Assembly (NCBI GenBank): GCA_029051525.1
Contig: JAIDKG010000116.1
Location: forward strand, 1-41,518
From: Muribaculaceae bacterium
GTDB lineage: Bacteria > Bacteroidota > Bacteroidia > Bacteroidales > Muribaculaceae
Direction of reading: 5' to 3'
Length of the DNA: 41,518 nucleotides
This document shows positions 23,140 through 32,509 of the stretch, piece by piece. The position numbers and the translations under genes were made by a program. The notes beneath the pieces were generated by a model, which did no database searches, was not told the origin of the DNA, and saw only the letters and a list, made by a program, of their open reading frames with translations. Each line of letters begins with the position of its first letter. The first letter of the stretch is position 1.

Positions 23140-25320
23140 TCAGCGATGCCAGGAGGAGAGGAATTTGATGCGCATCAGGCGTATCTCCTCTTCGGTGTAT
23201 TCCTCGCCAAATTCCTGTATCGCCGCCTCAAGATCATCTTCGGGGAGGGCCAGCATGAAATCCAGAATCTCCTGCTGGCATTCCTCTTCGAGTATCTCAT
23301 CGAGGTAGTAGTCGATATTGATCAGCGTGCCTTCGAGCACGAGTTCCTCCAATTCGCTGATCAGCTCCTCAAATTCCAATCCCTTGCTGTCGGCTATCGA
23401 TTCGAGGTCGATTTTGCGGTCGATACTCTGGATGATGTATATGCGCACTTTGCCTGTGTCGGCCACCGTGCGCACCTTGATGTCGGAGGGACGCAGGATG
23501 TCGTTGGCTTTCACGTATGACGCTATCACCGATGTGAAATCTCCGGCAAATTTCTTCGCCTTGGCCTGCCCTACCCCGGGGATATTGGAGAATTCATCCA
23601 TATCGGTGGGATACATTGTGGCCATCGCCTCGAGCACCGGATCTTGGAATATCACATAGGGGGGCACATCGTTCATGCGGGCCAGACGTCGGCGCACCTC
23701 CTTGAGGATTGAGAGCAGACACTCATCGGCCGCACCTCCGCCGCTGCCGTTGCTATAGTCATCGAAGTCATAATCGTTGATTTCCGAAGCCTCTACAATC
23801 ATGAATGACTCGGGCGAGGCGAGATACTGCCTCCCTTTGGCGGTGAGTTTGAGTATGCCGTAATTCTCCATATCATTGGCCAGATATCTGGCTATGATGG
23901 CCTGCTGTATGAGATTGTTGAGGAAGCGGTCTTCCACGTCGGAAAGCGAGCCGAATGCCGGGAGCGTGTCATGCCCTTTATGGCGCCCCTCTTCGGTGAA
24001 TCGACCAGTGAGGAAGGCCACTATATATTCCGACTTATAGCGCTCGCCGAGCTCGAGGATTCCGTTGAGCACGGCTGTGAGTTCGTTGCCGGCCTCGATA
24101 TGCTTCTTGGGGTGGCGGCAGTTGTCGCAGTTGCCGCAACGGTCGCCCTCCATCTCCTCGCCGAAGTAGCTGAGCAGAATCTTGCGCCGGCACACCGACG
24201 ACTCGGCGTAATGCGCCGTCTCGAGCAGCAGCTGGCGCCCTATCTCCTGTTCGGGCGCAGTTTTCCCCTGCAGGAGTTTGTCGAGTTTCTGCAGATCCTT
24301 GCTCGAATAGAAGGCTATGCAGAGCCCCTCGCCGCCGTCGCGTCCGCCGCGGCCGGTCTCCTGATAATACCCCTCGAGACTTTTCGGTATATCGTAGTGG
24401 ATCACATAGCGCACATCCGGCTTGTCGATACCCATTCCGAAGGCTATAGTGGCCACGATCACATCTACCTTCTCCATCAGGAAATCATCCTGATTGGCAG
24501 CGCGAGTGGCAGCATCGAGTCCGGCATGATAGGGATGCACACGGATATCATTGAGGCGGAGCACCTGTGTGAGTTCCTCCACCCGCTTCCGCGACAGGCA
24601 ATACACTATGCCCGACTTGCCGGGATGACTCTTGATAAAGCGGATCACGTCGCGATCCACATCCTTCGTCTTCGGCCGCACCTCGTAGTAGAGGTTGGAG
24701 CGGTTGAAGCTGGAGCGGTACACGCGCTTGTCGGTCATGTCGAGATTCTTCTGGATATCATGCTGCACCTTTGGGGTGGCCGTGGCCGTCAGGGCGATTA
24801 TCGGCCTCCGGCTTATGGCATCGATCAGGGTGCGGATGCGGCGGTATTCGGGGCGGAAATCATGTCCCCATTCCGATATGCAGTGAGCCTCGTCGATAGC
24901 ATAGAAACTGATCGGCACGCTCTGCAGCAGATCAATCGTGCGGAGCTTGGAGAGGGTCTCGGGAGCCACATAGAGCATCTTGGTGCGCCCGGTGCGGATA
25001 TCCTCCCTCACACGGGCCACAGCCCCCTTGCCGAGCGATGAATTCAGGAAATGGGCCACGGCCTCGTCGCCGCAATGCTGCCTTATGGCATCCACCTGAT
25101 TTTTCATCAGCGCTATCAGAGGTGAGATTATCACGGCAGTACCCTCCGACATTAGTGCCGGAAGCTGATAGCAGAGGGATTTCCCTCCGCCTGTGGGCAT
25201 CAGCACAAACACATCATTGCCATCCAGAAGATCGGCGATGATTTCCTGCTGATTTCCCTTGAATTTTTCAAAGCCGAAGTGCTTTTTGAGCGCCCGGAGT
25301 ATCTCTTTGCTATCTGCCAT
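23140..25320 (-). CDS. recQ: ATP-dependent DNA helicase RecQ
   Basis: RecQ unwinds branched DNA from 3' to 5' during recombination and fork repair. The 726-residue protein shows Walker A MPTGGGKSLCYQLPAL, the DEAH box with the aromatic-rich loop (DEAHCISEWGHDF), helicase C-terminal motifs including ETGRGGRDG, a zinc-binding region (CRRKILLSYF then CGNCDNC), a winged-helix region and an HRDC domain (PPYVIFQDPVLEAMA to IPGVGQAKAKKF). About 120 further residues follow, acidic and helical, and add a helix-turn-helix-like segment; such long RecQ proteins are common in Bacteroidetes. The gene stands after clpX, with a long leader and a promoter-like box. The call is secure. Confidence 0.95.
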   Translation of the reverse strand: MADSKEILRALKKHFGFEKFKGNQQEIIADLLDGNDVFVLMPTGGGKSLCYQLPALMSEGTAVIISPLIALMKNQVDAIRQHCGDEAVAHFLNSSLGKGAVARVREDIRTGRTKMLYVAPETLSKLRTIDLLQSVPISFYAIDEAHCISEWGHDFRPEYRRIRTLIDAISRRPIIALTATATPKVQHDIQKNLDMTDKRVYRSSFNRSNLYYEVRPKTKDVDRDVIRFIKSHPGKSGIVYCLSRKRVEELTQVLRLNDIRVHPYHAGLDAATRAANQDDFLMEKVDVIVATIAFGMGIDKPDVRYVIHYDIPKSLEGYYQETGRGGRDGGEGLCIAFYSSKDLQKLDKLLQGKTAPEQEIGRQLLLETAHYAESSVCRRKILLSYFGEEMEGDRCGNCDNCRHPKKHIEAGNELTAVLNGILELGERYKSEYIVAFLTGRFTEEGRHKGHDTLPAFGSLSDVEDRFLNNLIQQAIIARYLANDMENYGILKLTAKGRQYLASPESFMIVEASEINDYDFDDYSNGSGGGAADECLLSILKEVRRRLARMNDVPPYVIFQDPVLEAMATMYPTDMDEFSNIPGVGQAKAKKFAGDFTSVIASYVKANDILRPSDIKVRTVADTGKVRIYIIQSIDRKIDLESIADSKGLEFEELISELEELVLEGTLINIDYYLDEILEEECQQEILDFMLALPEDDLEAAIQEFGEEYTEEEIRLMRIKFLSSWHR

Positions 25321-25493
25321 TATTGTTGCAATTGGAGTGGTGGATCTTCGGCCTCATCACCTGCGCTTCTGCGCCGTGGAGCCGCATGGAATTGATCTGT
25401 TATGCCGCTGACCAGCATCCACCATCACCTCTTCCCGCCCGGGGAGCGGAGGAACTGATGATTGGCCGTTAGTCCTCGTGAGCTTTCCATATT

Positions 25494-25522
25494 CAAAGTT
25501 AAAAAAAATTCTTGAAATCAAA
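25494..25522 (-). promoter_or_regulatory. Possible recQ promoter
   Basis: TAACTTTG on the minus strand (plus 25494-25501) matches the -7 consensus; TTTG (plus 25519-25522) lies 17 bases upstream, slightly short of the usual spacing. The 383-base gap between recQ and clpX otherwise holds only this box, a leader of about 170 bases and the clpX terminator. Confidence 0.5.
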
Positions 25523-25551
25523 AACTTCAGGAGCGTAATTTTTCATTTATA

Positions 25552-25598
25552 CATCAAAAAAAAAATTGCCTCCCCCGATTCTTGTCGGAGTTGGCAAT
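25552..25598 (-). terminator. Rho-independent terminator of clpX
   Basis: On the minus strand ATTGCC and GGCAAT enclose a further imperfect stem, followed at once by a run of about ten T. It lies about 105 bases past the clpX stop. Confidence 0.75.
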
Positions 25599-25703
25599 CT
25601 TTATTCTTGGAGCAAGCAATCTCCCCAAGGCCTGTTTTACTATAGCCTAAGCGGCGGGGGGAGGGGGAGCTGCCGTGGCATATCTTAGGCAATGACACCG
25701 GTC

Positions 25704-27011
25704 TTAGTCGGCAAGCTTCACTTTGTCGAAGTGGGCCTGATCGAGGCGATCGAGCACATAGGCGGCATCTACGGTGAATTTCTTTACATCCATCGAGGGG
25801 ACGTCAAACATTGCATCTACCATCACCGTCTCTACAATCGAGCGCAGGCCGCGCGCGCCGAGCTTGTATTCTATCGCCTTGTCGACGATGGCATCCAGAG
25901 CATCGGGGGTGAACTCGAGTTTCACACCGTCGATTTCGAAGAGGCGCTTGTACTGGCGCACGAGGGCATTCTTCGGTTCGGTCAGAATGCGGCGCAGTGC
26001 ATCGCGGTCGAGAGGGTCGAGGGCGGTGAGCACCGGCAGACGTCCGATGATTTCGGGTATAAGGCCGAAACTCTTCAGGTCCTGCGGCAGGACGTAGCGC
26101 ATCAGATTGTCGCGCTGCTTCTTCTTGAGGGTCTCATCTTTACCATATCCCACCACATGGGTGTTCATGCGGTTGGCGATCTTACGCTCGATACCGTCGA
26201 AGGCTCCGCCGCAGATGAAGAGGATATTCTTCGTGTCGACGGCTATCATCTTCTGGTCGGGATGCTTGCGGCCGCCGTTTGGCGGCACGAGCACGGTAGA
26301 GCCTTCAAGCAGCTTCAGCAGACCCTGCTGCACACCCTCGCCGCTCACGTCGCGGGTGATGGAGGGGTTGTCGCTCTTGCGGGCAATCTTGTCGATTTCG
26401 TCGATGAATACGATACCCTTCTCGGCGCGATCCACATTGTAGTCGCAGTTCTGCAGCAGGCGGGTGAGGAGCGATTCGATATCCTCGCCCACATATCCGG
26501 CCTCGGTGAGCACCGTGGCGTCGACAATAGCGAAGGGCACATCCAGCAGGCGGGCTATGCTCTTGGCCAGAAGAGTCTTGCCGGTGCCGGTGGGACCCAC
26601 CATGATGATATTCGATTTCTCGATATCCACATCGCCGGCATCGGCCTTGGCGATGGCGCTGCGCAGAGCCGCCTTGGGAGCATTCTTATCCTTGGCACTC
26701 TCCTGAGCTATGCGCTTGTAATGGTTATAGACGGCCACCGAGAGATATTTCTTGGCCTCATCCTGACCGATTACGTACTGGTCGAGATAATCGCGGATCT
26801 CATGCGGCGTGGGGATATCCTCCTTCGCATGCACGCAGTCGGGGGTCGCGGAGTGCTTCTCGGCCATAGCGCTGTCGCGAGCGGTATCGATATAGGAGAT
26901 GCAGTCAGTGCAGAGGGTCAGGCCGTCGAACACCTGCACCACCGTGGTGTCTGCCGTCTCCATCGCGCCGCACATCATGCAGCGCTTGGGAGTCTCTTTC
27001 TTCTTTGCCAT
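25704..27011 (-). CDS. clpX: ClpX, ATPase subunit of ClpXP protease
   Basis: ClpX is the AAA+ unfoldase that recognises substrates and feeds them into ClpP. The 435-residue protein has the N-terminal zinc-binding domain (C11, C14, C34, C37), Walker A GPTGTGKT, the pore loop GYVG, Walker B VFIDEIDK, the RKH loop (GGRKHPDQ) and sensor 2 GARGLR. It starts eight bases after the clpP stop, so the two form an operon. A clear terminator follows. The long plus-strand open frame over this gene is a shadow. Confidence 0.97.
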   Translation of the reverse strand: MAKKKETPKRCMMCGAMETADTTVVQVFDGLTLCTDCISYIDTARDSAMAEKHSATPDCVHAKEDIPTPHEIRDYLDQYVIGQDEAKKYLSVAVYNHYKRIAQESAKDKNAPKAALRSAIAKADAGDVDIEKSNIIMVGPTGTGKTLLAKSIARLLDVPFAIVDATVLTEAGYVGEDIESLLTRLLQNCDYNVDRAEKGIVFIDEIDKIARKSDNPSITRDVSGEGVQQGLLKLLEGSTVLVPPNGGRKHPDQKMIAVDTKNILFICGGAFDGIERKIANRMNTHVVGYGKDETLKKKQRDNLMRYVLPQDLKSFGLIPEIIGRLPVLTALDPLDRDALRRILTEPKNALVRQYKRLFEIDGVKLEFTPDALDAIVDKAIEYKLGARGLRSIVETVMVDAMFDVPSMDVKKFTVDAAYVLDRLDQAHFDKVKLAD

Positions 27012-27019
27012 CCTATATA

Positions 27020-27733
27020 TCAGGCCTCTTTTTTGCGATTGTTGACGAGTATCCTGTCGATCATTCCATATTCCTTGGCCTCGGCTGCGATCATCCAGTA
27101 GTCGCGGTCGGAGTCGGCTGCCACCTTCTCGAAGGGCATACCGGAATGGTCGGAGATGATGCGGTAGAGCTCATCCTTGAGTTTGAGGATTTCGCGGGCT
27201 GTGATCTCGATATCGGATGCCTGACCCTGGATTCCGCCGAGGGGCTGATGAATCATCACGCGTGAGTGAGGCAGGGCGTAGCGCTTCCCTTTCTCGCCGG
27301 CCACCAGAAGCACTGCGGCCATTGATGCGGCCATGCCGGTGCAGATGGTCGACACGTCGGAATTGACATACTGCATCGTGTCGTATATGCCCAGACCGGC
27401 ATATACGCTGCCGCCGGGTGAATTGATATAGAGGGAGATATCCTTATCGGGATCCACCGAGTCGAGATAGAGCATCTGCGCCTGGATGATATTGGCGCTC
27501 TGATCGCTCACCTGGGTGCCGAGGAAGATGATGCGGTCCATCATCAGGCGGGAGAATACATCCATCTGCGTCACATTGAGCTGGCGCTCCTCAAGGATGT
27601 AAGGGTTGAGGTAATCGGCGCTGGGCATCGATACAGCTCCGGCCCGGGCATCCACATATTTCACGTAGGAGTCGAGCGTATTGGAACTCATGCCGAGGTG
27701 ATTGACGGCAAAATTCCTGAAATCGTTTTTCAT
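27020..27733 (-). CDS. clpP: ClpP, proteolytic subunit of ClpXP protease
   Basis: ClpP forms the tetradecameric serine protease chamber. The 237-residue protein carries the catalytic triad as S137 (GMAASMAA), H162 (MIHQPLGG) and D211 (DRDYWM), plus INSPGGSV. It is about 40 residues longer at the N-terminus than the mature Escherichia coli enzyme; the extension may be a propeptide. The gene lies between tig and clpX, the usual order tig-clpP-clpX. A hairpin between tig and clpP may lower read-through from tig. Confidence 0.96.
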   Translation of the reverse strand: MKNDFRNFAVNHLGMSSNTLDSYVKYVDARAGAVSMPSADYLNPYILEERQLNVTQMDVFSRLMMDRIIFLGTQVSDQSANIIQAQMLYLDSVDPDKDISLYINSPGGSVYAGLGIYDTMQYVNSDVSTICTGMAASMAAVLLVAGEKGKRYALPHSRVMIHQPLGGIQGQASDIEITAREILKLKDELYRIISDHSGMPFEKVAADSDRDYWMIAAEAKEYGMIDRILVNNRKKEA

Positions 27734-27822
27734 ATTCTATATCTCATTTTTCTTAAGCGACTCTTATAATCGGCATGGTTCCTGACAGTGGCTTCATCCA
27801 AGAGTCGGTTATGTTAATATGT

Positions 27823-27860
27823 ATCCCGGACTGTCCCCGCGGGCGGGTGCAGTCCGGGAT
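27823..27860. terminator. Hairpin between tig and clpP
   Basis: ATCCCGGACTG (27823-27833) pairs exactly with CAGTCCGGGAT (27850-27860) around a 16-base GC-rich loop, 80 bases past the tig stop. No T-tract follows, so it may attenuate rather than end transcription. Confidence 0.55.
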
Positions 27861-27940
27861 CTTATCTATCGGGTCTGCATCGCGGGAGAATGAAGCCGCC
27901 GGGCGGCTCGCATCCCCGGATGCGGATCGTTCCGGTTTAT

Positions 27941-29329
27941 TTACTCTGCGGCTGCCTCGGTTGCCTCTGCACCGAGTTCGGGAGCGAAGAGGGCGCGGAA
28001 TTCATCTGTGCTTACCTCCTTCTCATCGAGAGTGGCATTCTCCTTGATGGCATTGAATACCTTGAAGTCCATGCTCTGCTGAGCCAGACGCTGCACATTA
28101 TTCTTATCCTTCAGGATCTCCTGAGCATACTTCTCGACCATCTCCTTCGGAGCATTGGCCATGCCATACTGCGCGAGCTGCTGCTGCACTGTAGCCATAG
28201 CAAGGCTCATCAGGTCGGCCTGCTCTACCTTCAGCTCAAACTGCTTGGCGATAGCCTCGGCCACGAGATCCCACACGAGCTGCTGACGCATCGATGCGAA
28301 AGCCTCGTCGACATTCTCGGCGGTGATCTTCTCCTCGCGCTGCATCAGGAATTCCTTGAGCACCTGCTCGGGAAGCTCAATCTCACCTACAGCCTTGAGC
28401 ACATCATTCTTGGCATCGATCGAGAAGCGATAGAAGCTGTCGTTGTTCAGGGCGTTGGAGATCATCTCCTTGATGGCGTTGCGGTATTCCTCCTCGTTGT
28501 GCACTTTGTCTTTGCCGAAGAGATTCTCGAAGTATTCCTCGTTGAGCTCGGCGGGCTGCACCACGATGATCTCTTTGATCTCCATCTGGAAGTCGCCGTG
28601 ATGATTGGCGGCCTCCTCCTTGTCGATGTTGAGCATCGATGAGAGCTCTGTCTCGTTGCCCTCGCAGGTGGCTGCAGGATTGAACACCACTGTCTCACCT
28701 ACCTTCTTGCCGTCGAAGAGAGCCTCCTGGGCTTTATCCTTGAAGTAGGAGGGAGCCACGATGCCGTTCTCCACAACGATACCTTCAGCCTTGGGCTGAC
28801 CGTTCTCGTCGAGCTCGGTGATCACACCCTTCACGAGTGCGTTGGGCTCTACAGCCTCACCGGGCACCTGCTTGCCGAAGCGCTTGCGGAGCTGCTCGTC
28901 TTCGTTGTTGATCATCTCCTCGCTCACTGTGATGTTGTAGTAGGGCACGTGGAGATCCTTGTTGACGTGAGTGTCGATCTCGGGAGCGACACCTACTTTG
29001 AATTTGAAAGTAAACTCCTTGTTGTTGAGATCGAAGTCCTCTTCCATCTTCACGGGCACGGGGTTGCCGAGCACGTGGAGCTTCTCGTCGTTGATATATT
29101 TATATACGGCCTCGCCTACCTCCTGGTTGATTACGTCGTATTTCACGGCGTCGCCATATTTCTTGCGGAGCAGGCCCATCGGAGTCTTGCCGGGACGGAA
29201 GCCGGGCTCCGGACGGCGCTGGGAGATTTCACGAAGCTGTTTCTCTACTTTGTCGGTATAATCCTTCTCTTCGATAGTCACGGTGATCTCACCGTTCACT
29301 TTGTCGATCGGGGCGTAATTTACGTTCAT
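27941..29329 (-). CDS. tig: Trigger factor
   Basis: Trigger factor is the ribosome-bound chaperone that meets nascent chains. I start it at MNVNYAPID (29329, 462 residues) because the added N-terminus in the track has no family match. The ribosome-binding signature GFRPGKTP lies at 43-50. The central PPIase-like domain (about 155-250) is divergent from FKBP, as in many Bacteroidetes, so isomerase activity is uncertain. A long helical C-terminal chaperone domain follows, ending in a Glu/Ala-rich tail. It has its own consensus promoter with a leader of about 160 bases, and heads the tig-clpP-clpX cluster. Confidence 0.94.
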   Translation of the reverse strand: MNVNYAPIDKVNGEITVTIEEKDYTDKVEKQLREISQRRPEPGFRPGKTPMGLLRKKYGDAVKYDVINQEVGEAVYKYINDEKLHVLGNPVPVKMEEDFDLNNKEFTFKFKVGVAPEIDTHVNKDLHVPYYNITVSEEMINNEDEQLRKRFGKQVPGEAVEPNALVKGVITELDENGQPKAEGIVVENGIVAPSYFKDKAQEALFDGKKVGETVVFNPAATCEGNETELSSMLNIDKEEAANHHGDFQMEIKEIIVVQPAELNEEYFENLFGKDKVHNEEEYRNAIKEMISNALNNDSFYRFSIDAKNDVLKAVGEIELPEQVLKEFLMQREEKITAENVDEAFASMRQQLVWDLVAEAIAKQFELKVEQADLMSLAMATVQQQLAQYGMANAPKEMVEKYAQEILKDKNNVQRLAQQSMDFKVFNAIKENATLDEKEVSTDEFRALFAPELGAEATEAAAE

Positions 29330-29640
29330 TGGTTTTATTATCGGTTTTTGATATTTTTCGTAAAGCGATGTGGAGTGAGCGATGCCCGCAGGCATTGCCC
29401 GGCCACGGTATAACACTCACCGCGCCCGTATGGGTCGGCTCGTTAACTTCAGCCAACAAATACCGCGCCAAATTTCCCCTCAACACCTTCCAAAATGCAA
29501 ATTTAATAAAAAATTCGCACGTGAGCAAAGAGTGCAAGTCGGCCGGAGGCCGGTGCACAGTGCCGCAAGGCACTTTGACTCACTACAAATTTACATAAAA
29601 TTTGCGATATACACCCTCTTTACAGCAATATTTTCACCTT
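29330..29640. other. Intergenic region between tig and the M18 peptidase
   Basis: These 311 bases hold the tig promoter and its long leader. Closer to the peptidase gene is a small hairpin, AGTGCC-GCAA-GGCACT (about 29559-29574), possibly part of the peptidase transcript's 3' end. Open frames here on either strand are short and unconvincing. Confidence 0.6.
29498..29529 (-). promoter_or_regulatory. Consensus promoter of tig
   Basis: On the minus strand TTTG (plus 29526-29529), 20 bases, TAAATTTG (plus 29498-29505): a full match to the Bacteroidetes consensus. Confidence 0.8.
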
Positions 29641-31071
29641 TCAGCTGCGGTAGAAGCGGCTGAATACCTTCACGGTGTCGTTGAGGTCGCTCACTCCGCC
29701 TGTCTCGCAGGCTGAGTGCATGGCCCAAATGGCACAACCCATGTCGACCCCGGCTATATCAAGTTGTGAGGTGAGGATATTGCCTAAGGTGCTTCCGCCG
29801 GCCACATCGGCATGATTCACGAAGTATTGGCACTTCACACCCTCTTCCTGACAGATGGCGCGGAATATGGCATCGCCGCGTGAGTCGGTCATATATTTGC
29901 AGTTGGCATTGATTTTCACCACCGGGCCGCCGCCGATCACGGGGTGATTCGTCGGGTCGTATTTCTCGGGGTAGTTGGGATGCCATGCGTGGGCGTCGTC
30001 GGCCGAGATAAGGAATGTCGGTTCGAGTGAACGATAGAAGTCGTCGGGGGCAATCTCCTTGCCTGCGCCGCGGGCCAGACCTCCTGCTATGCGCTCCATG
30101 ATATTGCGCAGCGTGGGGGCGGCGGCTCCCTGACGGGTGCCGGAGCCGGTCTCTTCATTGTCGAAGATGGCCATCACGCGGGTGGCGGCTGTGCTCTCTT
30201 CGCATGTGGCAGTAAGGGCATCGAGCGCCGCGAAGGCCATGGAGAGATCGTCGAGGCGGGGAGATACGATATATTCCTCATTGATTCCTACGGCCGGGAA
30301 TACGGAATCCACCGGATAGAGCACCGCCTCCATGGCGAGGATATCCTCGGGCTCCACGCCGGCCTCGTCGGCTATCATCGATTTCACCACACCGCCGCGC
30401 TGCATCATGGCATCGAATTTCTCGCGGGGCATGTAGCCGATCACCGGTTTCATATCTTTCTGCACCGAGAGGGGATTCCCTTCGTTGACAGCGCGGTTGA
30501 AGTGGATGGCCAGATGGGGTATCACCGCCACGGCCGATGTGAGATCCACCAGGCGCACCTCAGGATGCAACGCATCCTCGCCGCGCAGCATCAGGCGGGC
30601 GGCTATCGAGAGTGGACGGTCAAACCAGGTGTACATGATCGGACCACCATATTTCTCCACATTGAGGCTCACCACTCCCCCGTCGCCATAGATTTCGGGA
30701 GCCGGCTTGAGTTTGAAACCGGGGCTGTCGCTATGAGCGGCGATGATATGGAAGCCGGCTTCGGCCGCGGGGGCCGTGCCGCAGATGAAGGCAAAGATGG
30801 CGGTATCGTTGCGTTTCACGTAGTAGCGTCCGCCGGGCTGCAGTGTCCAGGCCTCGGCAAGGTTGAGCTCTGTGAAGTCGTGATGCAACAGAATCTCCTC
30901 TATTTCAGCCACGGCGAAGAAATTGCACACGCTCGTGTTGAGCAGTGCGGCTATGCGGTCGGCGGGTGTCATAGGTGTCTCCATGGCGCAGTCGAGTGCC
31001 ATATCTTCCTGAATGCGCTGCAGCAGGCTATCGGTGAGTCCTTCGGTGCAATCGGTGTTATTGTTGTGCAT
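29641..31071 (-). CDS. M18 family aminopeptidase
   Basis: This 476-residue protein belongs to the M18 metallopeptidases (aspartyl aminopeptidase type), which remove N-terminal residues, often acidic ones, in the cytoplasm using two metal ions. Metal and catalytic sites are visible in AAHSDSPGFKLKP, FDNEETGSGTRQGA, ISADDAHAWHPNYPEKYDP and HADVAGGSTLGNI. The length is usual for the family. It starts 40 bases after the DUF5063 gene and is likely last in the yicC-gmk-nadD operon. The assignment is secure; substrate preference is inferred from the family. Confidence 0.93.
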   Translation of the reverse strand: MHNNNTDCTEGLTDSLLQRIQEDMALDCAMETPMTPADRIAALLNTSVCNFFAVAEIEEILLHHDFTELNLAEAWTLQPGGRYYVKRNDTAIFAFICGTAPAAEAGFHIIAAHSDSPGFKLKPAPEIYGDGGVVSLNVEKYGGPIMYTWFDRPLSIAARLMLRGEDALHPEVRLVDLTSAVAVIPHLAIHFNRAVNEGNPLSVQKDMKPVIGYMPREKFDAMMQRGGVVKSMIADEAGVEPEDILAMEAVLYPVDSVFPAVGINEEYIVSPRLDDLSMAFAALDALTATCEESTAATRVMAIFDNEETGSGTRQGAAAPTLRNIMERIAGGLARGAGKEIAPDDFYRSLEPTFLISADDAHAWHPNYPEKYDPTNHPVIGGGPVVKINANCKYMTDSRGDAIFRAICQEEGVKCQYFVNHADVAGGSTLGNILTSQLDIAGVDMGCAIWAMHSACETGGVSDLNDTVKVFSRFYRS

Positions 31072-31111
31072 ATTTTTCTGGTATTTTCTGATTTAAAGCG
31101 TGAAGAAAATA

Positions 31112-31861
31112 TTATTTGAGAGTATTGTAATAGATATGGTTCAGCGCGCGAAGCACATTGCAGAGCGTCTGACTCCAATAGGCGGCAAATTCCTCGTGGG
31201 CATGCCGGTAGGCACCTTCGAGCTGCTCGCCATCGGTATCTTTTACAATCGAGATAAAGTTGTAGAGGGGCTGGAATATATCGGCCAGGCATTCGGATAC
31301 GGAGGCTGCTATCGGGGTATCGCTGTATTTCATATCCTCTTCGAAGGTTTCGAGAAATACGTCGTCAGGACCGAGAAGCTGCCCCATGTGGCGGCGCACA
31401 CTGTTGTAGTAATCCTCATCTATATATGAGCCGTAGTAGCCATCGTCGGGGTCATCGTCATCCTCTTCGAGCGATACGGTGCCATATTCATCCCATTCAT
31501 CTTCGTCGTGCGGATGATGGTGATGCCCGTGGCCGCACTCGCAGCCATCGCCGCAACCGCACTCATGCTCATCATCATCATCGTCATCGTCGTGGTGGTG
31601 ATGGCAATGGCAGTCGTCGCCGCAACCGCAGTCATGGTCATGGCTGCCCGGCTTACGCAGGTCGCGCCCCGGCACGATATCGTTAAACTCCATATAAATC
31701 CTCGGGAGCAGATGCAGCATATGTGCCACAAATTCGTCAGGCTCGGCCTCGGCGGCATTCTCTATGGTCACACAGTATTCGGCGGCCAGTGCCGTCACGC
31801 CGAGCAGACGCGTGCGCATCTCCCGGTTGCTATCGGTAGGATTATTCTTCATATAGTGCAT
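31112..31861 (-). CDS. DUF5063 protein with Cys/His/Asp-rich insertion
   Basis: The flanking parts match DUF5063 as I know it from Bacteroidetes: a helical N-terminus (residues 1-70) and a conserved C-terminal part, DEDYYNSVRRHMGQLLGPDD, then SDTPIAASVSECLADIFQP. Between them, about residues 74-122, lies a striking stretch with 8 Cys and 14 His plus runs of Asp. It contains two near-repeats, CGCGDDCHC and CGCGDGCEC, each followed or preceded by His clusters. This could bind several metal ions. The first ATG overlaps the nadD stop by 20 bases; the second in-frame ATG (31852) is equally possible. It lies between nadD and a metallopeptidase gene. The function of DUF5063 is unknown to me. Confidence 0.85.
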   Translation of the reverse strand: MHYMKNNPTDSNREMRTRLLGVTALAAEYCVTIENAAEAEPDEFVAHMLHLLPRIYMEFNDIVPGRDLRKPGSHDHDCGCGDDCHCHHHHDDDDDDDEHECGCGDGCECGHGHHHHPHDEDEWDEYGTVSLEEDDDDPDDGYYGSYIDEDYYNSVRRHMGQLLGPDDVFLETFEEDMKYSDTPIAASVSECLADIFQPLYNFISIVKDTDGEQLEGAYRHAHEEFAAYWSQTLCNVLRALNHIYYNTLK

Positions 31862-32447
31862 TCTCTTTTATGTAATCGGCCACACGTGCCGGGAGCCCCT
31901 CGGGGTGCCGGCCTTGGGCCAATGCCTGTCGTATGGCAGTGCTGCTCTCCCCTTTCAGAGCCACATCCCTGAGTATAACACATCCGGCGGGGAGATTGCT
32001 CGCAGAGCTGGCATCTTCGCCGGGGCGGGGATATACTATGAGGCCGTAGTCGCGCAGTATCTCTTCGGGGGAACGCCAGCGGTGAAACGATTCGAGATTG
32101 TCGCCACCCACTATGAGGCGGAAGCGGCAGTCGGGGTAATCACGCTTCAGGGCGCGGAGGGTGGCCACGGTGTAGGATGGCCGGGGGAGTCGGCTTTCGT
32201 AGTCGCTCACCCGGATGCGGGCCTGCATCTCGGCCGGGAGCGATTCCACAGCTATGCGGGTCATGGCCAGACGATCTGCCTCGGCCGATATGCGGCGCCC
32301 CTGCTTAAGGGGGTTCTGCGGACTCACCATCAGCCACACCTCATCAGCCACACCCTGGCGCAGCGCGGCGCATGCCACAGCCATATGCCCCTCATGCGGC
32401 GGATCGAAGGTACCTCCGAATATCCCTATCGTGCGGTCTGACTCCAT
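31842..32447 (-). CDS. nadD: Nicotinate-nucleotide adenylyltransferase
   Basis: NadD joins nicotinate mononucleotide and ATP to make the NAD precursor deamido-NAD. The 201-residue protein shows the nucleotidyltransferase motif GIFGGTFDPPHEGH at the N-terminus, GGDNLESFHRW in the middle and SSTAIRQAL near the end. The gene follows gmk by 62 bases, a gap that contains a short dispersed element, and overlaps the DUF5063 start. Identity and length fit the family. Confidence 0.95.
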   Translation of the reverse strand: MESDRTIGIFGGTFDPPHEGHMAVACAALRQGVADEVWLMVSPQNPLKQGRRISAEADRLAMTRIAVESLPAEMQARIRVSDYESRLPRPSYTVATLRALKRDYPDCRFRLIVGGDNLESFHRWRSPEEILRDYGLIVYPRPGEDASSASNLPAGCVILRDVALKGESSTAIRQALAQGRHPEGLPARVADYIKENALYEE

Positions 32448-32464
32448 ATCTTTATAATAGTCAA

Positions 32465-32503
32465 GTAGCCACTAAGAATAAATAATTATCAGCCACTTAT
32501 AAT
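32465..32503. repeat. Short AT-rich intergenic element
   Basis: GTAGCCACTAAGAATAAAT starts here and a close relative starts at 34106; CAGCCACTTATA ends it and CAGCTACTTATA ends the other. It lies between gmk and nadD. Confidence 0.5.
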
Positions 32504-32509
32504 CTGCTC

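Noticed and set aside
22516-23520. 334-residue plus-strand ORF
   Set aside because: Spans the 5' part of PpiC, the repeat cluster and the end of recQ in antisense; low-complexity translation.
23971-25041. 356-residue plus-strand ORF
   Set aside because: Antisense to recQ; no promoter or family signature.
25692-27101. 469-residue plus-strand ORF
   Set aside because: It is antisense to clpX and the start of clpP, which have all family motifs. Long open shadows are expected in GC-rich coding DNA.
31508-31972. 154-residue plus-strand ORF rich in Ile, Val and Ala
   Set aside because: Antisense to the Cys/His/Asp-rich segment; the hydrophobic look comes from reading GAT/CAT repeats on the other strand.
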